Origin: Haemophilus influenzae
Lineage (GTDB): Bacteria > Pseudomonadota > Gammaproteobacteria > Enterobacterales > Pasteurellaceae
NCBI GenBank assembly: GCA_923172585.1
Contig: OV298644.1
Location: 1,009,427 to 1,073,426, forward strand
Direction of reading: 5' to 3'
DNA: 64,000 nucleotides
Shown here: positions 11,039 through 23,054 of the stretch, piece after piece
Position numbering within the stretch: the stretch's first letter is position 1
Layout: each line of letters starts with the position of its first letter
Translations under genes and position numbers: made by a program
The notes under the pieces: generated by a model
Told to the model about the DNA's origin: nothing
What the model saw: the letters and a program-made list of their open reading frames with translations, nothing else
The model's database searches: none

Positions 11039-11072
11039 AACCGCACTTTAGTTGTATCCCGAAAGTGCGGTT
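11039..11072. terminator. terminator hairpin of inverted uptake signals
   Basis: AACCGCACTTT (11039-11049) and AAAGTGCGGTT (11062-11072) pair around a 12-base loop, followed by a T run. It lies between the convergent pdxH and typA genes. Confidence 0.85.
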
Positions 11073-11107
11073 AATTTTTTCTAAATTTTAGCGTTTAGCT
11101 TTATTTA

Positions 11108-12958
11108 TTAATGCGTGCTAGTACTTGTTGTTGTACGATTTGCACGTTTGCGATCGTTTTCCGTTAAAAGTTTTTTACGGATACGAATCGACTCAGGTGT
11201 TACTTCCACTAGTTCATCATCATCGATAAATTCAATCGCTTGTTCAAGACTGAATTTTACAGGTGTAGTTAGCACAATCGCATCGTCTTTACCTGACGCA
11301 CGCATATTAGTTAGTTTTTTACCTTGCAAGCAGTTTACGGTTAAGTCATTTGAGCGGCTATGAATACCGATAATTTGACCTTCATAAACTTCTATGTTTG
11401 CATCAATCATTAACTTACCACGTTCTTGTAAGCCAAATAATGCATAGCCAAGTGCTTTACCTGTTGCATTAGAAATCAACACACCATTTTTGCGCTGACC
11501 AATTTCGCCGCCTTTGATTTCATCATAGTGGCTAAAGCTTGAGTAAAGTAAGCCTGTACCAGAAGTCATGGTCATAAAATCACCACGGAAGCCAATCAAT
11601 CCACGACTAGGGATAATGTATTCCAAACGCACACGACCTTTACCGTCAGGCAACATATCACGAACTTCACCTTTACGGATACCCAATGCTTCCATCACAG
11701 AACCTTGATGTTGTTCTTCCACATCGATAGTTACTTGTTCGTATGGTTCTTGTTTTTTACCGTCAATATCACGATAAATTACTTTTGGACGAGAAACCGC
11801 AAGCTCATAACCTTCACGACGCATATTTTCGATTAACACGGAAAGATGTAATTCGCCACGACCAGATACACGGAATTCATCTGGGTTTGGGGTTTCTTCT
11901 ACGCGTAATGCCACGTTGTGAACCAATTCTTTATTTAAACGTTCAAGAATTTGACGTGATGTGACATATTTTCCTTCTTGCCCTGCAAATGGAGAGGTGT
12001 TTACACAGAAGAACATGGTTACGGTTGGTTCATCAACCGTTAATGATGGTAGTGCTTCAACTGCGTTAATATCACAAATCGTATCAGAAATATTTAATTC
12101 TCCTAAACCAGTGATAGCAACAATATCGCCAGCATAAGCAACGTCTTCTTCATAACGTTGTAAACCAAGATGTCCAAGTACTTGACCGATACGACCTTGA
12201 CGAGTTTTTCCTTCACTATTGATGATAGTAACTGGTTGGTTTGGTTTAATCGAACCGCGCTTAATACGACCAATACCAATAACGCCTACATAGTTGTTGT
12301 AGTCTAATTGTGAAATTTGCATTTGGAATGGCGCATCAAGTTCTACTTTGGGCGATTCTACATATTTCACAATGGCTTCAAATAATGGCGTCATATCTTC
12401 CGCTAAATCTTCGTGTTCAAGACCTGCAACACCATTTAGTGCTGAAGCATAGATAATTGGGAAGTCTAATTGTTCATCGCTTGCACCAAGATTGACAAAT
12501 AAGTCAAATACTTGATCCACAACCCAGTCTGGACGCGCACCAGGGCGATCAACTTTATTAATTACGACAATAGGTTTTAAACCATGAGCGAATGCTTTTT
12601 GTGTCACGAAACGCGTTTGTGGCATTGGGCCATCAAACGCATCAACAACTAATAGAACAGAATCCACCATAGAAAGTACACGTTCAACTTCGCCACCGAA
12701 GTCTGCGTGCCCTGGAGTATCCACGATGTTAATGCGGTAGCCATTCCAGTTAATCGCGGTATTTTTTGCAAGAATGGTAATGCCACGTTCTTTTTCAAGA
12801 TCGTTTGAGTCCATAACGCGTTCATCTACATCGCCACGAGCAGATTCAAAAGTACCAGATTGTTGAAGAAGTTTATCTACAAGAGTGGTTTTACCATGGT
12901 CTACGTGCGCAATAATGGCGATGTTACGGAGTTTTTTAATATCAATTTCGTTTTTCAT
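11108..12958 (-). CDS. typA: ribosome-associated GTPase TypA/BipA
   Basis: The 616-residue translational GTPase is related to EF-G and LepA. It binds the ribosome and helps 50S assembly and stress growth, notably in the cold. G motifs: AHVDHGKTT at 17-25, RGITI in switch I (about 59-63), [11 protein letters not shown] near 79, and NKVD near 133. Domain II and an EF-G-like domain V ([17 protein letters not shown], about 442-458) follow. The C-terminal domain specific to this family ends in a basic tail. It is read away from the corrupted glnA region, matching the divergent typA/glnA pair of H. influenzae and E. coli. The frame is intact right up to the block of corruption. Confidence 0.97.
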   Translation of the reverse strand: MKNEIDIKKLRNIAIIAHVDHGKTTLVDKLLQQSGTFESARGDVDERVMDSNDLEKERGITILAKNTAINWNGYRINIVDTPGHADFGGEVERVLSMVDSVLLVVDAFDGPMPQTRFVTQKAFAHGLKPIVVINKVDRPGARPDWVVDQVFDLFVNLGASDEQLDFPIIYASALNGVAGLEHEDLAEDMTPLFEAIVKYVESPKVELDAPFQMQISQLDYNNYVGVIGIGRIKRGSIKPNQPVTIINSEGKTRQGRIGQVLGHLGLQRYEEDVAYAGDIVAITGLGELNISDTICDINAVEALPSLTVDEPTVTMFFCVNTSPFAGQEGKYVTSRQILERLNKELVHNVALRVEETPNPDEFRVSGRGELHLSVLIENMRREGYELAVSRPKVIYRDIDGKKQEPYEQVTIDVEEQHQGSVMEALGIRKGEVRDMLPDGKGRVRLEYIIPSRGLIGFRGDFMTMTSGTGLLYSSFSHYDEIKGGEIGQRKNGVLISNATGKALGYALFGLQERGKLMIDANIEVYEGQIIGIHSRSNDLTVNCLQGKKLTNMRASGKDDAIVLTTPVKFSLEQAIEFIDDDELVEVTPESIRIRKKLLTENDRKRANRTTTSTSTH

Positions 12959-12982
12959 TATCTAATGCTTCGATTGAATAGG

Positions 12983-13036
12983 GTGCAATTTTGCACGGTA
13001 TATGATTTTATAAAAAATGGTGCAATTTACAGCACC
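12983..13036. promoter_or_regulatory. two GTGCA-type dyads between typA and glnA
   Basis: GTGCAATTTTGCAC (12983-12996) and GGTGC-N8-GCACC (13019-13036) are inverted repeats whose centres are 38 bp apart, in the divergent typA/glnA promoter region. The half sites resemble NtrC operators (TGCAC...GTGCA) known at glnA in enterobacteria. H. influenzae is not known to me to carry NtrC/RpoN, so the cognate protein is open. A TATAAT box for the glnA direction is at 13146-13151. Confidence 0.45.
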
Positions 13037-13192
13037 CTACATTTATACATTTGTCGAAAAGGTAAAAATGATACATATATTTTTCTTTTTCTGCTATGGC
13101 TAGAATAAGAACATTAAATTTCATGAAAAAATAGCATGTCTACGTTATAATCCGTGATTATCTTAATTAGACTAAAAATATATAATTTTCTA

Positions 13193-14617
13193 ATGCCAAA
13201 TTCAAATTCAATCTCCAATGTTTTTAAACTACTGGAAGAAAATAATGTGATATTTGTAATTAAACGATTTACCGAGATTAAAGGTAAAGAACATTAAATA
13301 TATATACCAGTAAGTAATGTAGATGAAGATATGTTTGAATACTGCAAGATATTTATAACTCATATGTTTAAGTTTGAAAAACCAGTAATAAAGTTAATAT
13401 TTTTCTTATGCCAATAGATGAAATGGCGGTTGTCGATTTATTCTTGTAAATAACAATGCTGTCTATTAATTATAGTGTTTATGAACCAACGACAATGCAA
13501 AGCTCTGATCGCGATCCGCGCTATATTGCAATTCGTGCAGAAAATTATATGCGTTCAACAGCTATTGCTGATCAAGCTTATACATATATAGAGCCTGAAT
13601 TCTTCTTATTTGATGATGTGCGTTTTAATGTATCAATGAACAAAGCATCTTTTTTTATTGATGATATCACAAGATGATTGGAACATGAATAAAAAAGATG
13701 AAGATTTCAATAATCCTTATCCTAAATTAAAAAAACGAGTATATTGTGCAATAGCACCGATTCATAGTCCGTATTATATTAATTCAGAAACGTAATTGAT
13801 TGTACAAGAAATGACATTAGCAATTGAAAAACACCATTATTATTTTCTTACTCAAGAAAAAACGAAATTCAAAATAAATTTGATACGCTAACTGGAAAAG
13901 CTAATTAAACTGTAGTTAATAAACATGTCGTACAGAATGTTGATTAGATCACGGTTTAACTGCGTGATTGATGATTAAATGATTTAATGGAGATGATTGA
14001 TCGGATATTGATTGGAATGATATCGTTAATTGAATGACTTAAAAAATATTATTGAATGCGATAAATATGCAGTTATTTCTGTAATTGCATTTTACTATAT
14101 CTACCATATCAATAAGTAAAATAAAGACTTATTTGATTTGACTAAACCAAGTACTAATTCATATAAACGTTCAGTGCTTAATTATAAATCACCAATATTG
14201 GTGACAAATTATGTAGAGAAATTAGTTCTACCTTGATTCGTATTACTGAAATAACAAATCCGAAATCAAATGGCGTAGATTCACGTTTCCCAGATTCATT
14301 GGGAAAAAGATATTTAGCAATTACTACATTATTAATGACAACACTTGAAGACATGGTAAACAAAATCCATAAAGCCGATGTGATGGATATATATGTTAAA
14401 GATCTTGAAACAGAAGATTTGATGGATCCTTCGAGAAGTTGCAAACCCTTTAGACAAAGCAATGAATTGATTAGCCAACGACTATGGCAATTGTTGACTC
14501 CAGTTCGCGCATATCCTAACGATTATTATTGAAGCGTTTATCAGTATCAAACGTAAAGATGCAGAACGTTTCACGATGGCACCACATCCAATTGAATTTG
14601 AAAATTATTATGCGTAA
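13193..14617 (+). pseudogene. glnA: glutamine synthetase, corrupted copy 1
   Basis: The DNA aligns by eye with the entire type I glutamine synthetase, but it is riddled with stops and small frame changes. The start reads MPNSNSISNVFKLLEENN in frame and then stops. Later pieces are YEPTTMQSSDRDPRYIAIR (13480-13536), PEFFLFDDVRFNVSMNKASF (about 13595-13655), KPSTNSYKRSVL near 14150 and TEITNPKSNGVDSRFPD near 14241. The end reads PIEFENYYA-stop at 14617. Total length (1425 bp) is almost that of an intact gene of about 470 codons, so indels nearly cancel. That is odd for natural decay, which in bacteria favours deletion. It lies divergent to intact typA. Either a technical artefact or a dead gene; the identity is firm, the cause is not. 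Confidence 0.85.
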
Positions 14618-15683
14618 ACATGTATTTGCAAGATCAATGCTTTGACTCTTAGCCGAATTTTTTTATATGATTAAATGCGTTCTAATGAACACTGAAGAAA
14701 CGAATGTCTAGATTGATATAATGAAGCTGCTATGCGTACACATAGAAATAGATGGCGTATAGGCAATAACGCCTATCGTCCAGTGAAAATCAACGGATAT
14801 TGTGTTGTGCATCGTTCAACCGATTTCAGTAACTCACTGCCTATACGTATGGAATATGCCTCATTATAGACGACAGTGAATTGTCATCTGTAGCGCCATC
14901 ACGATCACTGAAGTGGCGAATGTAGGCAAAACGAAATTGCGAGAGATTTAAAACGCCAATTTTAAAACAATCTGAATGAATGAAAATTATTCGAAGGGGA
15001 TGACAGAAGAAAAACGGCGTATTTATATGCAAAAACTAATTACTAAGGAGATAATGGTTCAGGTAATTGCTCCGATGAATATAGAGTTAAGTAAGATGGA
15101 AAAAATAGTTTCAAAAATTAACTTTTCAGCAGCCTCTCCAAAATCTGCACTATCTGTATCGACAGAGTATCGTTAAGCTAGTAAAGCCTTATAATCTTCA
15201 CCAATCAAACTAATAATTTAAATAGTGATTTAATCCCCGTTTAGATGAGCTGAGATCTATTAATGAGCTTATTCGAAGCAATCTTACTGCCTCAAATCTT
15301 ATTCATGTTGCAAACGTAACAAATCCGAAAGCGATTGCTATAGAAGCGAGTATCCCAGATATTTCAAGAGCAAACAATATCTCGCATTTCTGCATTATCA
15401 GATGGCAGGTCTTGATGTATACTCGGTGAAAAATACCCACAGGCGCAGTTAGCAATGGATAAAAACTTTACTGATCTTCCTCCAGCTAATTATTATATTA
15501 CAGATAGCCAGCTATTTAAATTAAACAAATTAGCTTCAAAATTAAAAAAAGTTGATGATTTAACAAGGTATGCGTATTTAAGAGCTAAAGATTTTACTGT
15601 GGTTACAGTATCAAACGTAAGAAGTGGAACGTTTAAATATGGCAATCAAATCAAATTAGGAATTATGAAACGTATTTGCGTAA
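14618..15683 (+). pseudogene. glnA: glutamine synthetase, corrupted partial copy 2 (tandem)
   Basis: Directly after copy 1 the same gene is read again, from about codon 105 to the stop. Recognisable pieces are GNNAYRPVKINGYCVVHR near 14762, VTNPKAIAIEASIPDIS near 15317 and AMDKNFTDLPP at about 15452-15484. The 3' end near 15575-15683 follows the intact gene base by base through the AKDF...SIKRKEVERLN region, mostly out of frame. The changes differ from those in copy 1 at most sites, so it is not a recent duplication of an already damaged copy. Two noisy versions placed end to end would look like this. Confidence 0.8.
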
Positions 15684-18600
15684 TGTCATTACGTTCAGTT
15701 TTAAAATCTAAGTCAAAAGCACTCATGTTGAAAAAGGTTATTTTTATCAGACTCATGCGAAAAATGTCGAATAAAATATGAACTAAATGTTATGGCTGGT
15801 GTAATAGCATTATTTATCATGCTTTCCGTATATGCTTGCATGCAATGCAAAATCCTAATTGTTAATCGCTTAACCAATGCGAAATTAAGTTAATATTCAA
15901 TGGAAATGCAAAATCCATTTATATAATCAGTTTATATCGTAGCGATAAATCAAGCGTTGTTCCATATATTTTTGACAAATTAAAACAAGATGATGTTATG
16001 TTAATACATCTTACAGTGATGGTCGTTACGTTCATAATTGATTATGCCTATTCAATCAATTGAAACACAAAATTGTTCTGGAATAATGCCTACTTGATCA
16101 ACTTAGACTACATGTCATCGGATTAAAATAAAACAATACAGATTCCGACTCTCTACCATTTCAACCATACCTTAAAAGGACTTAAAAAGTTATTTGGTTT
16201 ATCACTGAAAAAATAAAGAAACCTAGTTTTACTATGTATTATCTACAAAATTTACTAGCGATCTTTGGCAGGATAGGTATAAACAAATATGGTTTATAGA
16301 CATTATGCTACTATATTCAAATCATTATGGCCCGTACAAGTACTATATAAAATATTAATTACAATAGAAGAATTTTAAATGCCATTCATAAGAAAAATAA
16401 TGCCTATTTATAAGGCCGAAGATTTGCTTAATCAAGGTACGATATTTGTGAAATCAATATGATCAATACACTGAACGAATTTGAACGATAATGGTTAAGC
16501 AGATAAGAGTGATTGATATAATAAATAACATCAATTGATAAAGATAAGCCCATTCTATTTCTTCATTACCAGAATTAATAAATAACCTACAGAAGAAACA
16601 AATATAGTGATAGATAAAAGCAAAAGTTACCTATAGTACATTCATAGAAATTCACGATTTTAATGCAAATGATAATCGAGAAAATCAAGATTGAAATCCT
16701 ACGCTGCAAAATAATAAAGAAATCACGAATGCCTACTATGCAACTGAAATTTCAAATGAAATCAGATAAAATTAGTTATGAATACTACAAAAAGTGATTG
16801 ATTGAGATCAAAACAAAGTAACCAATTAGAAATAATGCTAGTAATAGTCTAAAAGTAAATTTGTTAAACTACATAGATTAACAAATACAAAAAAAGACGA
16901 TTACGAATAACAATTTAAATTGGTGAAAAAATGTTATCCAATATATGCTATATAGAAATCATACAAGTTCATTTGTAAGAATCATTAAAATGAAATTGTC
17001 AGCAATTTTATTCAAAAGCTGCAATCAGAACATTTAAGAGCTAAATTAAAAATGTGAAAGTAATCGTAGTGAAAATCAACTCGGAATTGAATGGGCAATG
17101 ATTAAAATGGATTTATGCAATAAAAAAAATAACATTATGACTACATTACCCATGATTAACTTCATGATTTATCAAGCAGAATCAGAGAACGTTTGAATGT
17201 GGCGAATATGGAGCGTGGTTTTTCAAATGAAGCACTTTACCTCCATATCAATGTAGAAATATTGTCGTCAATAGCTTAATCAGCTAGTTATATAAAAAAA
17301 CAGCAGCAATCAAATTACCAAAGTGCCTACCGGTGAGAAACTAGCCATTGCAGAAATCACGTAAATTACTAATCTGAAAAAGCTCGAGTAGACATTTAAA
17401 TTACACTTGATGACGATATACAAGATCGAAGATCTTACTCATTTAATTATGAAGGTGACTAAAGAGCCGGCTAATAATGCCAAAGTACTAACCTTAGCTT
17501 TAAATCTTACAAACTATTTTGGCCGTACTCCATTATCAAACGAGATAAGACAGGGTAATCGAAAGTCAGAAGAATCACACAATTTAAAAACTAATTATTT
17601 TAATGCTCCTGCGAATTAAATAAGGAAAGAGGCCTATTAATAAGCATGATATTACACTAATAAACTTGGTGTAAAATCAACGTGAATAATAAAATTATGT
17701 CACGTAGGAATTTAGATGAAGGCAATCAGAAAATCAAAGCGAAGCAATATTAAGAGTTAATTATATGGTTTGCACAAAATAGAAGAATAATGAGACTGAA
17801 GGATAACTTCTTTTGGTATAGATCTGAGTTCATTGATTGAAACAGACATATTGCAATCAGTTAAAAATTAATATGCAACTTGCTAAGGTCGAATTGGAAT
17901 CTTGTACAAAATGGACGAAAAAATTCGTATATCTTGAATGAAGTATGAGCTGAAAATTTTAGTCCAATCAGAAAGGTAGTATCAAATAAAGCATTCAGGC
18001 ATATTAAATTTGTAGATTTTAGATTATATAGATTAATCACTCTTAGCGAGAAATTGCGGTAATTTATTGCTGTTGCGTCGGGGATGGTGTCAAAACATAA
18101 TACATTATTTATCAAACGCTTTATTAATAAGGAATATAATAAGTAGAGAATGTTGACAATTATTAGACCTGTCGTAGCTGAAGAGTAATTTCAATGTGGA
18201 GAATAATCTACACAAATATTAGCAAAAAGTACGATATTAAAATCTTATTATAAGAAGAGAAATCATAATAGAGAGCAGACTTATTCCTTTTTTAAATCAG
18301 TAAATACAATGCGTTACTGATGAACACTATGTATATCATCTTCTAAAATATCGTTAAAATATACCCTCTAAAATATAAGGCGAGTAAACACTACAGCGTT
18401 CAGATAGAAACATAAGGCTCCAGAATTTTCTATTAACTTAAAATTCGAAGAAAATATATTTAGTCACCACAGACAAGTTCTGGCAATGTTCATAAGAAAG
18501 TATGCAATCATTACTGATCCATGATGGACAACTAATTTAGCAATACAATAATGGTAAATTTAGAATAGCTATTGCACAAGATAGCCATAATAATTGTTAA

Positions 18601-18800
18601 GATTTAAAGATTTATAAGAAAAAAATTTGAAATATCTATACTATTTTACATGATTGTAATGCAATTATTTACATCATCATATAACTTAACAGGTACAGTC
18701 ATCAAATACTCCAATCACAATTTCTCTAATGTTGCTGTAACAACATAATTGTTTCGCTATGAATTTATACGCATGATTCAAATTTAAAAATGCCTGCTAG
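15684..18800. other. unassigned AT-rich corrupted sequence
   Basis: I could not assign about 3.1 kb between the glnA and Wzz-like remnants. It is very AT-rich with stops in all frames. The longest plus-strand frame is 70 codons (17407-17619) and resembles nothing I know. Just after glnA copy 2 a stretch near 15715-15750 looks like a degraded paired uptake-signal terminator (AGCACTC ... AAAAAGGTTATTTTT). By position this would hold genes of the hmg glycan locus in H. influenzae, and a second damaged wzz is possible. I saw no intact uptake 9-mer, transposase, tRNA or repeat array. Confidence 0.5.
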
Positions 18801-20030
18801 ACCTAACATTCAACGCGAAATCATTTTATTGATACAACCGCAATTTTACCAATCAATAACCTAAACACATTCGAAGTTACTGCTCTAAGATGTTAGTCTT
18901 GTCTGTATATTCACTAATATTTCACTGTTAGCAAAAACGCCTTCAGGAACTTCATTACTACCTTATGTAATATTTTTCTAAGTACTAAGTTGTATCGTAA
19001 AATTTCAGAGAAATAAATTACTTCTTAGACTAAATAAGAAAGTTCTAACTTAGTACTTCCGTTAAACATCTGCATGATGTTAATCCGTTAACTATTACGC
19101 TAAATTATAGGCTAAATGAATTAAACTATACGACGTTAAAATATTACAAAAGAAGGAATCAATAAACCAGTCATAATTTGCAGGAATATGAGGATGTAAT
19201 ATTTTATAGCTGCATATAGACAAAATGAGATGAAGCATCTATTTAGATTAACTAACAAAGTTGAAGCAAAAATTAAATCTGCATTTGCAATTTCACAATG
19301 ATGATCCTGTATTTCAGTGACCACAAAAAACAATGACTTCTGCAATTACAATAAACATCTTTTTCACATAATTGTAAAATATAATTTCCAACAACTCTCG
19401 GTTACGATGCTCACCATATTTTACTCAATTCATATTTTTTAAGTAAACGTAAGTTTGACATAATCGAAGATAGCATTGAGTACTATCAAACTAAAACTTA
19501 TAAACGAAGTTTAGCATAATAGATGAAATTCACTACCTAAATTTGGAATGAATTAAAATGTCAAGAAAATTTATTTAACAAGGAATCATAATAAGCGCGA
19601 TTATATTACAGAAAAAGATCACGTAACGAATATTCATCAACGTTGGAAAAGTACAGCATACGATGAACAAGATCCGTTTTCATTTTCACCAAGTGTAGGA
19701 AAAAATAAGTTAGAAACTTTAACCCATAACAGTATAGGGGTATTTACACGAGCCACTTTCAGAAGATAATGTTTTAACTCAGAAAGTGAAAACCGCTCTA
19801 GATCCAACTCTCATATGTAATTACCATCAAGAGAAACTTGCAATTGATACAAATCCAAGAGAAACTACAAACTATTGAAATTCCATCCCGAAGACTCAGA
19901 TTTCTAATGAAAAGTATCCATCTAAGATGTTAGATGCAGTAGCCATAAGATTTACAATTGCGGTAACAATTTTCTCAACGACTGTATATGTATGCCCAAT
20001 CGAAGATATTATTGTTCATGGTACAAAAAT
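18801..20030 (+). pseudogene. probable Wzz-type chain-length regulator, corrupted
   Basis: Fragments fit a polysaccharide chain-length determinant (Wzz). A coiled-coil-like LTNKVEAKIKSAFAIS lies near 19245-19300. NDEQDPFSFSPSVGKNKLETL-like text near 19660-19720 resembles the family DDPFIPEL motif. A C-terminal ISNEKYPSKMLDAVA with a hydrophobic segment (FTIAVTIFSTTVYV) at about 19900-19990 resembles the proline-flanked second membrane segment. A Wzz gene beside glnA occurs at the H. influenzae hmg locus. Boundaries are guesses, no frame is open, and the identification is by eye only. Confidence 0.35.
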
Positions 20031-20059
20031 ACACCATAAAATATTATCAATATTTGCAA

Positions 20060-21492
20060 CGACACAATATAAATAAGTTATTTTTGTCTAAATGTAGAAT
20101 AGATTTTTTAGATTTTATTACATACAATGCTACTTTTTCATTATCTCAACTATTAATATGCTATCATCATCAGAGCCATGATCCATATTTAGCTATTTAT
20201 GAAGTGCATGATAAATATTACAATCACACACTTATAGGTGTTTCTTTGTGTTGCGAAAACTAGCCATTAGCCTAAAGGCATCATACTTAAAGAAATCCTT
20301 AGTTTCATTTGCTTTCAAAGCGATTTACATATCACTACTTAGTTATGCGGTCTTTGAACTTACAATTATTGTATATGCTAAATTAGAATATACTACATAT
20401 TGATACGTGCTGATATACACAATTACCTATATACTTTATCAATTTTCGACAGTTTAAGAAAAGCAATTAATTATAAAATAAGGTCGGTTTCTAAGAGATA
20501 CAATTCTAATTGTTTCTGGCGATAATACAGTAAATACTTATAATGCATTAAGAGATGAACATAATTAAGAATTTCATGTTACATAGAATAAATCAGCTTA
20601 TAATCTTAGTAATATTGTAAACAAATTAAATATTCCAATTAAAATAATATTTCCTCTTGGAGATCAGTAAGTACAGAGACACATCAATTTATTATTGCAT
20701 TGGAAGATGATGAATATGTCGATAGCAATAATTGAAACGTTACCATTGCACAAATGGATATCGATATAAATCTCTTATTCCTACATTTAGATACTTATCT
20801 TTATATAGTACGGAAATAACTCTTATGTTTAGACACGATATGATGCAATAACGATTGGATAGTAATTTTGCTAAACTATTTTCTCGTATTATGAAACGAA
20901 CCATAGATATAGAAGGCTCATAAGATATTATTATTATATTTTCTACATAATTGCTTTAACTGTATTATACAGTAACAAAAAATGATGGTAATGCTACTTA
21001 TCTACATCTTCGAATTGTTCTTAATCACATGACATTTAACTGCTTAAAGTTTAGATCATTGATTGTAAATTCGAAAGAAATGCTTGATCAACTGCTAACA
21101 ACAGATCCTCAAGCAATAGTAGAATACTTAAAACATTTTAACTTAAGGAATGATCATTGAATTACTAAAGTCGGTGCATTGATCAGCAAGACATGTTTAG
21201 ATGAATTGATTCATTGATTGAATGTTTTAATTGATTGATTGAGTTTAGTTGATTCCTCTAACGATTGTGATTGATGACATAGAGCGTTATGAATAAAACA
21301 TAAATTATTACTTAATCTCAAAAATAGGTATGACACGGCTTTGTGCAATTCACTATAACGCAACAACAAATATAATGATAGTCACATTTATTTAGACTCA
21401 TAATACGTCCTTAATTGTTCATATAGAATGAGAATCTACTATGTTCAAAGCTGCAATTGTCGTTTTAAAACGAGATGGAGATTATTAAGGTT
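20060..21492 (+). pseudogene. wbaP: undecaprenyl-phosphate sugar-phosphate transferase (WbaP type), corrupted
   Basis: This family of polyprenyl-phosphate sugar-1-phosphate transferases starts glycan assembly on the inner membrane. The N-terminal membrane part is poorly readable (about 20060-20500). The middle contains THQFIIALEDDEYVD near 20680 and SLIPTFRYLSLYS near 20780. The catalytic C terminus is clear: RIMKRTIDIEGS near 20890, FNCLKFRSLIVNSKEML near 21035-21085, DPQAIVEYLKHFNLRND near 21106-21160, and TKVGALISKTCLDEL near 21167. After that it drifts out of frame, yet the rest can still be followed to about 21490. The length fits about 470 codons. In H. influenzae this is the HI0872 position of the hmg locus. 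Several in-frame stops make it non-functional as written. Confidence 0.8.
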
Positions 21493-21560
21493 TTATTTAA
21501 TTATTTCTTAAGCGACATTACTGGTATTTGTATCACTTTATATTTATCAACTCAACAAGA

Positions 21561-22600
21561 TGAATATTTTAATGACGACAGATCAGTTTGATGGCTCCTC
21601 TGTTAAAGGATAAACCATTAATCAAAGCCAATATTCCCTTATGCCAATGGCTGAAAAACTGATCCATTCGGCAAATCCAATCACCTTTGACTAGTTGTTG
21701 AAAATGAAGCAACGCAATGCCTATGAGCATAGTCGAGATCTGCAATCTTAAGTCGATAGAAAGAGTTTTCAACAGATATCTGCCTGATGCAGTGATTCTT
21801 TTGGCCCCTGAACCTCAATTCTATCGTTATATTTATGGTCCAGCTGATTGTAATCAAAACAATAGCGTCCTTTCTTCTACGATGTTAGAAGTTGCTAGGA
21901 ATCACGAATAAAACATAGAAGAAGCATAACTAATCGACCATTTGATAAAAGCGTATATTCTACTGTTGACAGTTGATCGTGACGATATGTCGTTCAGAAT
22001 CTGCTTTTACAGAATAATGTGCTTATCATCGAAGCAGAAGTTATTCAGCAGCGAAAGTTGCGAGTGATCATTGAGTTAAAACACGGCATTGCACTAATTT
22101 ATTGCCGCTAACTATTAAAAACAGTTGAAATAACTATGGATCTTACTAACATCCGGAAAAAGTCGTGCAATTAGTGAATGCAAATGCACTGATGAGGAAG
22201 CCCAAACCAATTTATGGTGATATGGAACAGATATGCCATTGGTTATATGTGGAAGTACAGACTGAAACATTATATTCAGGTGCAACAAAAGCTCGATTCT
22301 GTGAAAACTATAATATCGGCGGAAATTATGAAGAATGCAAACCTTGAAATGGTTAATCTAATTAGTAATTACTAGAATCAATTGCACCATATAAGCCTAA
22401 TACTATGAAGTATTACGATGATTTAATTGTTTCCGCAAAAAACCGACCTAGTAACGATATGCGATATTCATTGAATTGATCCAAAATTCATGCAGAATTA
22501 GATTGGCAACCAAAAATAACATGTGAACCAATACTTAGCCAGGCAGTACAATGGTAAATGTGTAACAGTTAATCTACTTAAATAAAGTAAAAGATAAGAA
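21561..22600 (+). pseudogene. rffG: dTDP-glucose 4,6-dehydratase, corrupted copy 1
   Basis: The RffG/RmlB family enzyme makes dTDP-4-keto-6-deoxyglucose for surface glycans. The ATG near 21561 begins a damaged Rossmann start. RYLPDAVILLAPEPQFYRYI (about 21775-21834) mirrors the PDAVxHLAAESHVDRSI motif. PIYGDMEQICHWLYVEVQTE (about 22209-22268) mirrors PIYGDGxQIRDWLYVEDHA and is followed by ENYNIGGNYEE. RPSNDMRYSLN-like text near 22445 mirrors DRPGHDxRYAID. Length fits an intact gene of about 340-350 codons. It directly follows wbaP, as in the hmg locus. Confidence 0.8.
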
Positions 22601-23050
22601 TGGTTAAAAATCTTGTGAAGAATTCTCATTTAAGTAGACAATAAAATATAAGATAGTTGAAGCATTAAAATATATTGCCTGAGTTATAAGCCAAGAATGA
22701 CTGGATTGTCAAATACAATATATGATATACAATATGTATAATTCATAAAATACAAATACATTTTGCAAATAAAATATGGGTACGTAAATATTTAATAATG
22801 AAAAATATTGGAGTTAGAATAATCAGTATTAATGCTATAAATGTAATTAAAGCACTTTTCATTTAAAATTCTAAATATTGAACAAGTAAAATTCCAAAAT
22901 ATAGAATAATTCTAGCGATTTGTGGAGATTTTACTTGGTTATGCCGAATCTTCTTGTATCCATTAATAAAATGGCCAAAGATATACGCTAAATTTATAGC
23001 AATTAAGGAATTTAGCCTCAACTTAAAACCGTACAAAACCAGCTGCATCT
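22601..23050 (-). other. AT-rich spacer with minus-strand hydrophobic peptides
   Basis: Between the two rffG-like remnants, the minus strand carries two short overlapping frames: a 61-codon hydrophobic one (22863-23048, ending ARIILYFGILLVQYLEF) and, starting about at its stop, MKSALITFIALILIILTP. They look like pieces of a small membrane protein. In H. influenzae a ligase-type gene of the hmg locus lies near this position, but I cannot match it. This may be chance in AT-rich noise. Confidence 0.3.
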
Positions 23051-23054
23051 ATTA

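Noticed and set aside
13456-13677. A small intact gene with glutamine-synthetase-like text
   Set aside because: It is only a piece of the damaged glnA with stops on both sides, not an independent protein.
15684-18800. Short ORFs as novel small genes (e.g. 17407-17619 and minus 17861-18115)
   Set aside because: All are 60-85 codons in very AT-rich corrupted DNA, lack ribosome sites and conserved neighbours, and are as expected by chance.
21190-21250. ATTGATTGATT run as a tetranucleotide phase-variation repeat
   Set aside because: It is imperfect, only a few units long and overlies the normally unique LDELPQLFNVL region of wbaP, so it looks like base-call noise.
22165-22347. A separate 60-residue protein
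   Set aside because: Its text aligns with the middle of RffG (PIYGD...WLYVE...NYNIGG), so it is a fragment of that remnant.
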